NCBI GenBank assembly: GCA_018223415.1
Contig: JAGTTQ010000001.1
Coordinates: 1,378,365-1,442,364, forward strand
Reading direction: 5' to 3'
From: Eubacteriaceae bacterium Marseille-Q4139
Lineage (GTDB): Bacteria > Bacillota > Clostridia > Lachnospirales > Lachnospiraceae
DNA: 64,000 nt
Part shown: one piece after another, positions 7,846 to 15,291 of the stretch
Numbering within the stretch: position 1 is the stretch's first letter
How the letters are laid out: every line of letters starts with the position of its first letter
The notes under the pieces: generated by a model
Databases searched by the model: none
What the model was told of the DNA's origin: nothing
Seen by the model: only the letters and a program-made list of their open reading frames with translations
Program-made: the position numbers and the translations under genes

Positions 7846-8844
7846 TTATTTCTTCAGATACGGCGTATTGCACGGAGCGTTCCAGTAGTGGAGAAGCTCA
7901 TCGTCCATTCTTGCCATGAACATCTGGAAGCCGGCCTGCTCCTGAACCGTTAAAAGCTCGCCCACGTAATTTGCCACGATCTCGATGTTCTTTTCCTTAA
8001 GGAGCTGCTCGCATTTTCTGTAAATGATGAATAACTCCATGAGCGTCGTCGCGCCGGTGCCGTTTAAGATTAACATGACCTTCTCGCCCTCTTTGATGCT
8101 CAAGTCCTTTAACAGGGCGTTAATCATGATCTCGGCCGTCTCGTCTGCGGACTTCATCGGCTGGCGTCCGCCGCCGCCCTCGCCGTGCTGTCCCATGCCG
8201 ATTTCCATCTCGTCTTCACCAAGGTCAGCCAGCATGCTGCCGGTGGACGGATGGGTTGCGCCGCGGACGGCAACGGCAAGCGTCGCCATGTTGTCGGCAA
8301 ATTTCTGGGTGACTCTCGCCACCTCTTCCAGGCTCTTTCCTTCCGCTGCGGCTGCGCCTGCAATCTTATAAGTCGGGATACAGCCCACGAGGCCGCGCCT
8401 GTCGTCGCTGTTCTCTCTCGGCGCGTTGGCGATGTCCTCCTGGGTCACAACCTTCATGACGTTTAGCTTTTCCTTCTTGCACATCTTCATGGTGAGGTTT
8501 CCCGTCAGCATGTCGCCTGCATGGTTCAAAACGATGTAAAGCACGCCTTTTCCCTTGTCAGCCATCTTGATGGCGTCAAAGCAGGCCTGCGGGCCGGGAG
8601 CCGCAAACACGTCGCCGACAACGGAAATGTCTACCATGCCCTCGCCGACAAAGCCGCTGATGGCCGGTTCATGGCCGGAACCTCCCTGGGTCACGATGGT
8701 GACGCGGTCTGCGTCCTTTAACTGATTGTTGATAATCATCCGCTCATCCCCAAGGGTCACAAGATCCTTATTGGCTGCCGCAAAGCCCTCTAAAAGCTCC
8801 GGGGTCAGGTTATCCTGGGAATTGATGAATTTCTTCATTTTCAT
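7846..8844 (-). CDS. dhaK: Dihydroxyacetone kinase subunit DhaK-like
   Basis: A 332-residue protein with the DhaK N-terminal domain: GGSGHEP at 54-60, an NHAGDMLTG loop near 108-116 holding the conserved Asp, and His220 in MGQHGEGG aligned with the His that covalently binds dihydroxyacetone. The usual sequence there is GIHGEPG, so the active-site loop differs and the substrate may be another ketose. The start ATG 8844 follows AAGGAGG; the longer frame would place that site inside the coding region. It lies 58 bases after DhaL. The partner phosphotransfer protein DhaM is not in the window. Confidence 0.85.
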   Translation of the reverse strand: MKMKKFINSQDNLTPELLEGFAAANKDLVTLGDERMIINNQLKDADRVTIVTQGGSGHEPAISGFVGEGMVDISVVGDVFAAPGPQACFDAIKMADKGKGVLYIVLNHAGDMLTGNLTMKMCKKEKLNVMKVVTQEDIANAPRENSDDRRGLVGCIPTYKIAGAAAAEGKSLEEVARVTQKFADNMATLAVAVRGATHPSTGSMLADLGEDEMEIGMGQHGEGGGGRQPMKSADETAEIMINALLKDLSIKEGEKVMLILNGTGATTLMELFIIYRKCEQLLKEKNIEIVANYVGELLTVQEQAGFQMFMARMDDELLHYWNAPCNTPYLKK

Positions 8845-8902
8845 GGTCGTTTCCTCCTTCATTTATGTTCCCGGCCTTGCGGCCGTTTCGTTTCCGCTCC
8901 GA

Positions 8903-9526
8903 TTAAGCCGAGAGCCCGCCGCAAATCCCCTCAAAAAACAGCGAGGTGCTGACGGCGCCGGCGTCGGGAGTCCCAATAGTCTCCTCTTTATAGCTTCTGG
9001 CTCGCCCGAATTTTGAGACGTACTGCTCGCTTTCCTTTGCGCCCTTTTTCGCCGCTTCCTTGGCCGCCTCAAGGATTTCATGGACATCGTCTCCCACAGC
9101 CTTTGCCGCCTCGACAGCCGGAATCAGGGCGTCCATCATGGTCTTGTCCCCGACCTTGGCCTTCGTGATGTCCTCCATAGACTCCAAAGACGCCGCAAAC
9201 ATGGCCTTTAACAGTTCCCCGTCAATTTCGTCCGCATCCTCCAACGGGCCTGCCAGGCCGCCGATCATGGTTCCGTAAAGCGGGCCTGCGCTTCCGCCGC
9301 TCACTGCCATGATATCCATTCCCAGATCATCGAGAAAATCGTACATGGAGGCGTCGTCCCATTCCTCCAGATCCTTTTTTATGATACCGGCAATTTTTCC
9401 GATGGTAACGCCGTGGTCGCCGTCCCCGAACCGGGAATCTATCTCACTTAAATAGTCGCGGTTCTCTATCCACAGCTCGGCTGCGCGGGAAAGCATTCCC
9501 TTGAGCCCTTCCTTTGTGATTGTCAT
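8903..9526 (-). CDS. dhaL: Dihydroxyacetone kinase subunit DhaL-like
   Basis: A 207-residue protein with the DhaL nucleotide-binding signature: Asp30, Asp35 and Asp37 in DSRFGDGDHG bind two Mg2+ ions and the ADP/ATP phosphates. GGSAGPLYGTM and KVGDKTMMDALIP, further conserved blocks, follow. In PTS-dependent systems a tightly bound ADP on DhaL is rephosphorylated by DhaM; in ATP-dependent kinases the L domain is fused to K. It is the first gene behind a good promoter. Start ATG 9526 was preferred over GTG 9535 because AGGGGTGA is then correctly spaced. Confidence 0.87.
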   Translation of the reverse strand: MTITKEGLKGMLSRAAELWIENRDYLSEIDSRFGDGDHGVTIGKIAGIIKKDLEEWDDASMYDFLDDLGMDIMAVSGGSAGPLYGTMIGGLAGPLEDADEIDGELLKAMFAASLESMEDITKAKVGDKTMMDALIPAVEAAKAVGDDVHEILEAAKEAAKKGAKESEQYVSKFGRARSYKEETIGTPDAGAVSTSLFFEGICGGLSA

Positions 9527-9565
9527 TTTCGTCACCCCTTCCGAGCATGTTTCATTAGTAACCCT

Positions 9566-9594
9566 ATCGTATCATTCTCTATCACACATGTCAA
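9566..9594 (-). promoter_or_regulatory. Promoter of the dhaL-dhaK-lsrF-VOC operon
   Basis: Minus strand TTGACA (9589-9594), 17-base spacer, TACGAT (9566-9571), about 40 bases upstream of dhaL. Confidence 0.7.
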
Positions 9595-9641
9595 TGTCCG
9601 AAGGCTATTTTTGTAATATCTCCGTATATTCCTCCACAATA

Positions 9642-9660
9642 TTTGTGCTTAATGCACAAA
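9642..9660. promoter_or_regulatory. Candidate operator of the SorC-type regulator
   Basis: A perfect 7-bp inverted repeat TTTGTGC / GCACAAA separated by TTAAT, located about 50 bases upstream of the dhaL promoter -35. It is a plausible binding site for the regulator encoded upstream. Confidence 0.4.
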
Positions 9661-9699
9661 AAAATAACACTCAAAAATATTTTAGCATTTTCGAGTGTT
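9657..9699 (-). terminator. Terminator after the SorC-type regulator gene
   Basis: Inverted repeat AACACTCAAAAAT (9666-9678) / ATTTTCGAGTGTT (9687-9699). On the minus strand it is followed by a run of T, so it would end the regulator transcript before the dhaL promoter. Confidence 0.65.
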
Positions 9700-9736
9700 A
9701 CATTTGTAACTTCTATTTTCTTTTCTATCGGGCATA

Positions 9737-10681
9737 TCATCCGTTCTCCGCCATTTCGGCCGCCGCCTTTAAAATGTCCGCCGGTGCAATCAGATGGCGG
9801 ATCAGCCCCGTCCGCAGGGCGCCGGTCAGGGCCTTGGGGCTCGTGTTGGCAGAACAGATCCCGACCACATGGGGCACCTGCCGCAGAAGCTCCAGCGGAA
9901 TCTGGAGCGCGTAATCCGTATCGGAGTGGAAAATCCGGCCCTGGATATCCATGTAATAGTTTAAAATCTTTCCCACAGCCTTCTGTTCCCGGAGAATACT
10001 TCCGTACCTGGCCTCCGTAGCAAAATCCGGCACCGACGGGTAGTTTCCGATGTTGACGAGGGCCACCTCCAGATTCTCCCAGGTGCGCTTCATCATCTGG
10101 TAGCTTTCCAGCTCCTCAAAAATCTCCCGTTCCTGCTCTGAGGTAACGACAAAGGGCGCATAAAAATACTCCGGCGCACCGCCGCACTGGAGCGCGAAGA
10201 CCCGCACCAGCTCATTGGAATGGTAGTTCCTGTTCCCGACGCCGCTGTTTCCGATGAGGGGACACACCTTTTTTGCAAGGCTCGAAACAGGCTCCTGCTT
10301 TTCCATGTAGGATACGAGATTTCCGATAATGTGGCCCCATCCGATTCCGTAATTGGACATGCTGAGCCCTTTCAGGTACCCGACGGCCGCTTCCGATACG
10401 GCATCGTTGGTTTCGTTGTCGTTGCCGCGGCCGGCCACGGCAGCCCCGCCCTGAATTCCAAACACGCTGCATGCCTGTTCCATAATCAGGCTTTCCTCCG
10501 GAAACGGCGGAAAAATTTCTATTTTCACGATCCCGGCCGTCTTGGCCTCCTTTAACATCCGGCTGATGAGCGGGCGGGAAACCTTATATTTCTTCGCTAT
10601 TTCATTTTGTGTCATGTCCTGCTCGTAGTACATACGGGCAATGTCGGTCAGTTTCTGTAATTTGTTTTTGTCTGTGTTCAT
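9737..10681 (-). CDS. SorC/DeoR-type sugar-binding transcriptional regulator
   Basis: A 314-residue protein with an N-terminal helix-turn-helix (MTQNEIAKKYKVSRPLISRMLKEA, residues 23-46) and a large C-terminal sugar-phosphate-binding domain of the SorC family, the family of LsrR and CggR. It is encoded directly upstream of and in the same direction as dhaL, and is the obvious candidate regulator of that operon. These proteins usually repress and are released by a phosphorylated sugar. The ribosome binding site is weak. Confidence 0.82.
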   Translation of the reverse strand: MNTDKNKLQKLTDIARMYYEQDMTQNEIAKKYKVSRPLISRMLKEAKTAGIVKIEIFPPFPEESLIMEQACSVFGIQGGAAVAGRGNDNETNDAVSEAAVGYLKGLSMSNYGIGWGHIIGNLVSYMEKQEPVSSLAKKVCPLIGNSGVGNRNYHSNELVRVFALQCGGAPEYFYAPFVVTSEQEREIFEELESYQMMKRTWENLEVALVNIGNYPSVPDFATEARYGSILREQKAVGKILNYYMDIQGRIFHSDTDYALQIPLELLRQVPHVVGICSANTSPKALTGALRTGLIRHLIAPADILKAAAEMAENG

Positions 10682-10725
10682 GCGGAGTTTTCCTGTAAAA
10701 TTTTCTGTAACGACATTAAAAATAT

Positions 10726-10759
10726 GCCGCCAGTCTCAGGTTTCCCCGGAACTGGCGGC
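10726..10759 (-). terminator. Terminator after the cold-shock gene
   Basis: Stem GCCGCCAGT (10726-10734) / ACTGGCGGC (10751-10759); the minus strand continues ATATTTTT. Confidence 0.75.
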
Positions 10760-10786
10760 CTCATTGCCTATTTGTTTTCTGTCAGA

Positions 10787-10999
10787 TTAGAGCTTGCAGA
10801 CGTTTACTGCACGGAGCTTCTGGCTGTTCTTCGGATCCTGCTCGGTATCGAACGTAACCTTCTGACCCTCTTCCAGAGTCTTGAAGCCCTCGCCTACGAT
10901 TGCAGAGAAATGTACGAATACGTCATCTCCGCCGTTGTCGTTGGAAATAAAGCCGTAGCCCTTCTCAGGATTGAACCACTTAACTGTACCGTTGTTCAT
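10787..10999 (-). CDS. Cold-shock domain protein
   Basis: A 70-residue single-domain cold-shock protein. RNP1 (KGYGFIS, residues 14-20) and RNP2 (VFVHF) are intact, and the start MNNGTVKWFNPEKGYGF is typical. It binds single-stranded nucleic acid and acts as an RNA chaperone. A clear GGAGGT ribosome binding site precedes the ATG. The gene has its own promoter and a leader of about 150 bases with a long hairpin. Confidence 0.95.
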   Translation of the reverse strand: MNNGTVKWFNPEKGYGFISNDNGGDDVFVHFSAIVGEGFKTLEEGQKVTFDTEQDPKNSQKLRAVNVCKL

Positions 11000-11187
11000 T
11001 TTGGTACCTCCATAATAAAAATTTATTTTCCGGACTACTTTCTAATAAAACTGCATTTTGGGCGTTTATTAAGAAACTCACATGCTTTTGCAATTCATCA
11101 TAACAAGCTAATGACTTACAAAAACATGTGAGTTCAATAGTGCATCGGAATTAAGCTTAATGTATCACACTTTCCGGCAGGTGTCAA
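11000..11187 (-). promoter_or_regulatory. Promoter and hairpin leader of the cold-shock gene
   Basis: Minus-strand promoter TTGACA (11182-11187), 17-base spacer, TACATT (11159-11164), giving a leader of about 150 bases. Starting about 18 bases into the RNA are two 16-base arms at 11119-11134 and 11075-11090. They pair throughout, with one G-U pair, around a 28-base loop. Long structured leaders of cold-shock mRNAs are known to switch structure with temperature; this one is a candidate of that kind. The remaining bases to 11315 show no gene. Confidence 0.55.
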
Positions 11188-11315
11188 TCCCCATTTGGCG
11201 GCTTTCTGCGGTGTTTTTCCGGGCCTGCCGCACACGGGTATGAAGCCGGAAAAGGGCGGCCGGTAAAGTCCCGCATCCATGCAGAAATATACCGGCACGC
11301 TTTTTTGTTCCTGCT

Positions 11316-12299
11316 TTAGTCTCCGATTTCTTCCGCCCGGTGGCAGGCAGCAAAATGTCCTGGCGCCACCTCGCGGAAAGCCGGGCGCGTCTCTCGGCAG
11401 ACATCCGACGCATAGGGACATCTCGGCGCAAACGGGCAGCCGGCCGGTACTTTTAAAGGGCTCGGAAGCTCCCCGACCAGACGGATCCTGCGGTTGGCTC
11501 TCGCCCGTTTCGGATCGGCAACGGGACGGGCCGAAAGAAGTGCCTTCGTGTACGGGTGGATCGGGTGCTCATAAAGAGTGTCGCTCTCTGTCAGCTCCAC
11601 CAGATTTCCAAGATACATAACGCCGATGCGCGTGCTGATGTAGCGCATCATGCTGAGATCGTGGGAGACAAACAAATACGTGAGCCCCATCTCATGCTGG
11701 AGATCTTCCAGCATATTGACAACCTGGGCCTGGATCGAACAGTCCAGAGCCGCGATTGGCTCGTCGCACATGATGAATTCCGGGTTCACGGTCAGGGCTC
11801 TTGCAATTCCGATTCTCTGGCGCTGGCCGCCGGAAAATTCGTATGGGAACTTCGCCATGTCGTCCTTTTTCATCCCCACCTTGTTTAGCAGGTACTCGAT
11901 GCGGTCGCGGCGCTCGCCCTCCGGCATCCCGATCTGTTTTAAGGGTTCCTGCAAAATCTCTTCCACGTTCCAGAATGGATTCAGAGAAGAATAGGGATCC
12001 TGGAAAATGATCTGGATCTTATTCTGGAATTTTCTCATGTCCTTCGGCGTGGCCTTCGTGATATCAGTTCCTTTATAGGAAACCGTGCCGCCGGTCACGT
12101 CGTACATGCGGATCATAGTGCGGCCGAGGGTGGACTTTCCACAGCCGGATTCCCCCACAAGGCCGAAGGTCTCGCCCTTCATGATATCCATGGTGATCCC
12201 GTCAACCGCCTTGACATACTGGGGCTTTCCTCCGAGGAAACGCTTCACGGGAAAATATTTTTTCAAGTCCCTGACTTCAAAGAGTTTTTCCGTATCCAT
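11316..12299 (-). CDS. Oligopeptide/dipeptide ABC transporter ATPase, OppF-like
   Basis: A 327-residue ABC ATPase with Walker A GESGCGKST, signature FSGGQRQRIGIARAL and Walker B FIMCDEPIAALD. The C-terminal oligopeptide/dipeptide transporter extension (LVGELPSPLKVPAGCPFAPRCPYAS) carries the Cys-containing motif of OppD/OppF/DppF proteins. It directly follows the other ATPase gene and closes the operon. It powers uptake with the two permeases and the lipoprotein encoded upstream. Confidence 0.92.
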   Translation of the reverse strand: MDTEKLFEVRDLKKYFPVKRFLGGKPQYVKAVDGITMDIMKGETFGLVGESGCGKSTLGRTMIRMYDVTGGTVSYKGTDITKATPKDMRKFQNKIQIIFQDPYSSLNPFWNVEEILQEPLKQIGMPEGERRDRIEYLLNKVGMKKDDMAKFPYEFSGGQRQRIGIARALTVNPEFIMCDEPIAALDCSIQAQVVNMLEDLQHEMGLTYLFVSHDLSMMRYISTRIGVMYLGNLVELTESDTLYEHPIHPYTKALLSARPVADPKRARANRRIRLVGELPSPLKVPAGCPFAPRCPYASDVCRETRPAFREVAPGHFAACHRAEEIGD

Positions 12300-13304
12300 T
12301 TAGTTTCCTCCTTCCGTTTTTTCCGGCGCGCACATATGGCACATGGCCTGATGGGTCTGCGAAAACGTATGGTAAGCCGGAAGCTCTCTGCGGCACTTCT
12401 CTTCGGCATACTCGCAGCGTTCCGCAAACGGGCAGCCGGCCGGCGGGTTTATGAGAGAAGGCGGGAGGCCTTCGATAGCCTGGAGCCTCTCCCCTTCCTT
12501 TAATTCCGTGGACGGGATTGCCCTTAAAAGCGCCCTCGTATAGGGGTGCTTCGGATCATAAAAGATTTCGTCTGCCGTTCCTGTTTCCATAATCAGGCCG
12601 CCGTACATGATGGCAATCCTCTGGCAGACCGTCGCCACAACGCCCATGTCATGAGTAATCAGCACGATGGACGTGTGGTACTGTTCTTCCAGCTCCTGAA
12701 GGAGATCAAGGATCTGGGCCTGGATCGTCACGTCCAGAGCCGTCGTCGGCTCGTCGGCGATCAGAAGTTTTGGGCCGCACGCGAGGGCCATGGCAATCAG
12801 AACCCTCTGGCGCATACCGCCGGAAAATTCGTGCGGATACTGTTTTAATCTGGAGGGCGGGTCGGGAATCCCCACCTTGTCCAGCATTTCTATGGATTTC
12901 TGACGGATTTCTTCTTTGTTTTTCAGTCCCAGGTTCCGTTTCAGCACCTCTTCCATGTGCTTTCCGACGGTCATCACGGGATCAAGTGCCGTCATCGGAT
13001 CCTGGAAAATCATCGTCATGTCTTTCCCCCGCAGCCTGCGGTATTCATCTTCGGAAAGAGACGTCATTTCCGTACTGAGGAGCTTCAGGCTGCCGGCCTT
13101 TATGGAAGCGTTTTCCGGCAGGATGCCGAGAACCGCCTTCATGGTAACGGATTTTCCGGAGCCGGATTCGCCTACAATCCCGAGGATCTCTCCCGGGTAA
13201 ACATCAAGGTTCACACCGCGCACGGCCCGGATTTCCTGTCCTCTTGCATGGAAGGTCACGTTTAAATCCCGGACCTCCAGTACCTTTTCTCTGCTATCAG
13301 CCAT
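12300..13304 (-). CDS. Oligopeptide/dipeptide ABC transporter ATPase, OppD-like
   Basis: A 334-residue ABC ATPase with Walker A GESGSGKS, signature FSGGMRQRVLIAMAL and Walker B LLIADEPTTALD, plus the C-terminal GLPPSLINPPAGCPFAERC motif of the family. Start ATG 13304 was chosen over GTG 13313; it overlaps the upstream permease stop by eight bases. It pairs with the OppF-like ATPase encoded next. Confidence 0.92.
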   Translation of the reverse strand: MADSREKVLEVRDLNVTFHARGQEIRAVRGVNLDVYPGEILGIVGESGSGKSVTMKAVLGILPENASIKAGSLKLLSTEMTSLSEDEYRRLRGKDMTMIFQDPMTALDPVMTVGKHMEEVLKRNLGLKNKEEIRQKSIEMLDKVGIPDPPSRLKQYPHEFSGGMRQRVLIAMALACGPKLLIADEPTTALDVTIQAQILDLLQELEEQYHTSIVLITHDMGVVATVCQRIAIMYGGLIMETGTADEIFYDPKHPYTRALLRAIPSTELKEGERLQAIEGLPPSLINPPAGCPFAERCEYAEEKCRRELPAYHTFSQTHQAMCHMCAPEKTEGGN

Positions 13305-14190
13305 CTTTCTCACCTGCCTGTACTCTTGGTTCTACGAATACACGCAGAACGTCTCCAAGTTTATTAAAGGAATATACGGTTAAAATAATCAGCACACCGG
13401 GAAGAACCGCCATGTAAGGCGCCATCTGGAGATACTGCTGTGCCTGCTGGAGAAGAGAGCCCCAGGAAGACATGGGCTGCTGGATTCCAAGTCCCAGGAA
13501 GGAAAGGGACGACTCCGTCATGATGGCACTGGCAATGGCCGCCGTCGCCGCCGTGATGATCGTCGGGAACACGGACGGCAGCACATGCTTTAACATGACC
13601 GTCATGGAGCTGACGCCAATGAATTTTGCATACTGTACATACTCCCGCTCCTTCGAGCTTAACACCTCCGACCGCACCAGACGCGCAATAGGCATCCAGG
13701 AAAAAATACCGATGACGAAGATGATGGAAAAAAGGCCTTTCTTAAAGAAAATGCTGACAACCGTCACCATAACGATCCACGGGATTGACTGGAACACGTC
13801 CACGATACGCATCAGAAGGCTGTCCACGACCCCGCCGAAATATCCGGCCACCGTTCCCACAAAGACCCCCAGGACAATGCAGGTCAGCATGGCGAGGACG
13901 CCTACCACGAGGGAGACGCGGCCGCCGTAGAGGACGCGGGCAAAGTAGTCGCGGCCCATGTTGTCCGTGCCGAACCAGTGAGCCATGCTCGGCCCCTGAA
14001 GCTTATTTGCAACGTCGATGCCGTCCGGATCCAGCCCGGGAACAAAGACGACAAAAATACTTATGAGAATCACCGCGATCAGGTAAACAGCGGCAAACAT
14101 GGCCTGCCTGTTGTGCTGAAACTCGTAAATGACGTTCTCAACTCTTCGGTTTCTTTTTTTCTTTTTGTTCTTTTCTGTTTGACTGCTCAT
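13297..14190 (-). CDS. ABC transporter permease, DppC/OppC-like
   Basis: A 297-residue inner-membrane permease with an N-terminal cytoplasmic stretch rich in Lys and Arg, one transmembrane helix, then the five-helix binding-protein-dependent transport domain. The EAA-type loop (REYVQYAKFIGVSSMTVMLKHVLPS) that contacts the ATPases is clear. The short N-terminal helix-plus-loop (WFGTDNMGRDYFARVLYGGRVSL) is diagnostic of DppC/OppC proteins. Confidence 0.92.
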   Translation of the reverse strand: MSSQTEKNKKKKRNRRVENVIYEFQHNRQAMFAAVYLIAVILISIFVVFVPGLDPDGIDVANKLQGPSMAHWFGTDNMGRDYFARVLYGGRVSLVVGVLAMLTCIVLGVFVGTVAGYFGGVVDSLLMRIVDVFQSIPWIVMVTVVSIFFKKGLFSIIFVIGIFSWMPIARLVRSEVLSSKEREYVQYAKFIGVSSMTVMLKHVLPSVFPTIITAATAAIASAIMTESSLSFLGLGIQQPMSSWGSLLQQAQQYLQMAPYMAVLPGVLIILTVYSFNKLGDVLRVFVEPRVQAGEKDG

Positions 14191-14204
14191 ATTCCCAGAC
14201 CTCC

Positions 14205-15155
14205 CTACTGCATGGATTTAATTCTCGGATCCACAATGCAGTAAAGGATATCCGAGAGAAGGTTTCCGAGAATCACAAGGCTGCTGGAGAGCACCAGGAT
14301 TGCCATGACAATCGGGTAATCCATTCCCTGCACAGCCTTTACAAAGTAGTTTCCGATTCCCGGCCAGGAAAAGACCGTCTCTGTGATGACGGCGCCTGTC
14401 ACAAGCTGCGGAAGTGCCATGCCAAGCTTGGTAATCAGCGGGATCATGACATTCCTGGCGACATGGTGGAACAGGATTTCCGCCTTTTTCGCACCGAAGG
14501 CCTTCTGGACAATGACATAGTCCTCTTTGAGCTGCCCAATGGCCGAACCGCGAACGAAACGAGTCAGATCCGGAAGGAAGCCGACCGTCAGGGTCACATA
14601 CGGAAGAACCAGGTGGCGTAAGAAATCCCCGAGGGAATTGTCTCCGACCGTGTGCATTCCCATGATCGGCAGCCAGTTTAAGACAAAGCCGAAGGTATAG
14701 ATTAAAATCATGGAAAACCAGAAGGTCGGCATGGAAATCCCGATGGAACAGAGACCGTCAATGATCTTGTCCGCCCATTTGTTTTTGCTGCTTCCGGAAA
14801 GGAGTCCCAGGACGATGGAAAGCAGGTAAGCCGTCGCATAGGACGGGAGAACCAGCTTAATCGTGTTGGGGATCCGGATCAGCAGATCGTATTTGATGCT
14901 GGTATGGGAAAGCAGGGAATATCCGAAATTGCCGTGCAGAATGTTGTTGAACCAGCGAAGATACTGGACATAAACCGGATCGTTCAGGCCGTAGGCCTCT
15001 CTTCTCGCCTCGATTTCCGCTGCACTCATGTCCGGCGTCGTGATCGCGTCGACGGCATCATAGGGCGCCAGATTTATCATCGTAAAGCAGATCACGGTAA
15101 TTAGGATCAGAAGCGGAATGGCCTGAGCAATACGCTTGATGATATATTTCAGCAT
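14205..15155 (-). CDS. ABC transporter permease, DppB/OppB-like
   Basis: A 316-residue permease of the DppB/OppB type, starting MLKYIIKRIAQAIPLLILIT, with six hydrophobic segments, the EAA loop (VQKAFGAKKAEILFHHVARN) and the conserved C-terminal ILGNLLSDILYCIVDPRIK. Start ATG 15155 follows AGGAGA with four bases between; an in-frame ATG five codons earlier lacks a site. Two hairpins separate it from the binding-protein gene. Confidence 0.92.
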   Translation of the reverse strand: MLKYIIKRIAQAIPLLILITVICFTMINLAPYDAVDAITTPDMSAAEIEARREAYGLNDPVYVQYLRWFNNILHGNFGYSLLSHTSIKYDLLIRIPNTIKLVLPSYATAYLLSIVLGLLSGSSKNKWADKIIDGLCSIGISMPTFWFSMILIYTFGFVLNWLPIMGMHTVGDNSLGDFLRHLVLPYVTLTVGFLPDLTRFVRGSAIGQLKEDYVIVQKAFGAKKAEILFHHVARNVMIPLITKLGMALPQLVTGAVITETVFSWPGIGNYFVKAVQGMDYPIVMAILVLSSSLVILGNLLSDILYCIVDPRIKSMQ

Positions 15156-15173
15156 ACTTTCTCCTATCAAACA

Positions 15174-15266
15174 GAATTACCATGCCGCACCGGTTGGCGC
15201 CCATGGTAATTCGTCCGTATTTTCTCTGAAGGCGCCGCTCCGCCGAATGAGAACGGGGAGCGGCGC
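15174..15266 (-). promoter_or_regulatory. Two intercistronic hairpins between binding protein and permease genes
   Basis: Two inverted repeats lie side by side: GCGCCGCTCC (15232-15241) / GGAGCGGCGC (15257-15266), and a perfect 11-bp pair at 15174-15184 and 15202-15212. Neither has a strong T run on the minus strand. Such structures commonly make the upstream binding-protein message more abundant than the permease part. Confidence 0.55.
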
Positions 15267-15291
15267 ATTGTTTTTGTGCCGAATGGATTGC

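Noticed and set aside
6908..9526. AI-2 (lsr) quorum-signal uptake operon
   Set aside because: Only the LsrF-like enzyme matches. LsrA, B, C, D, G and K are absent, and DhaK/DhaL are present instead.
9642..9660. Part of the regulator terminator hairpin
   Set aside because: The palindrome lies beyond the T run of the terminator and has its own symmetric arms, so it was kept apart as a candidate operator.
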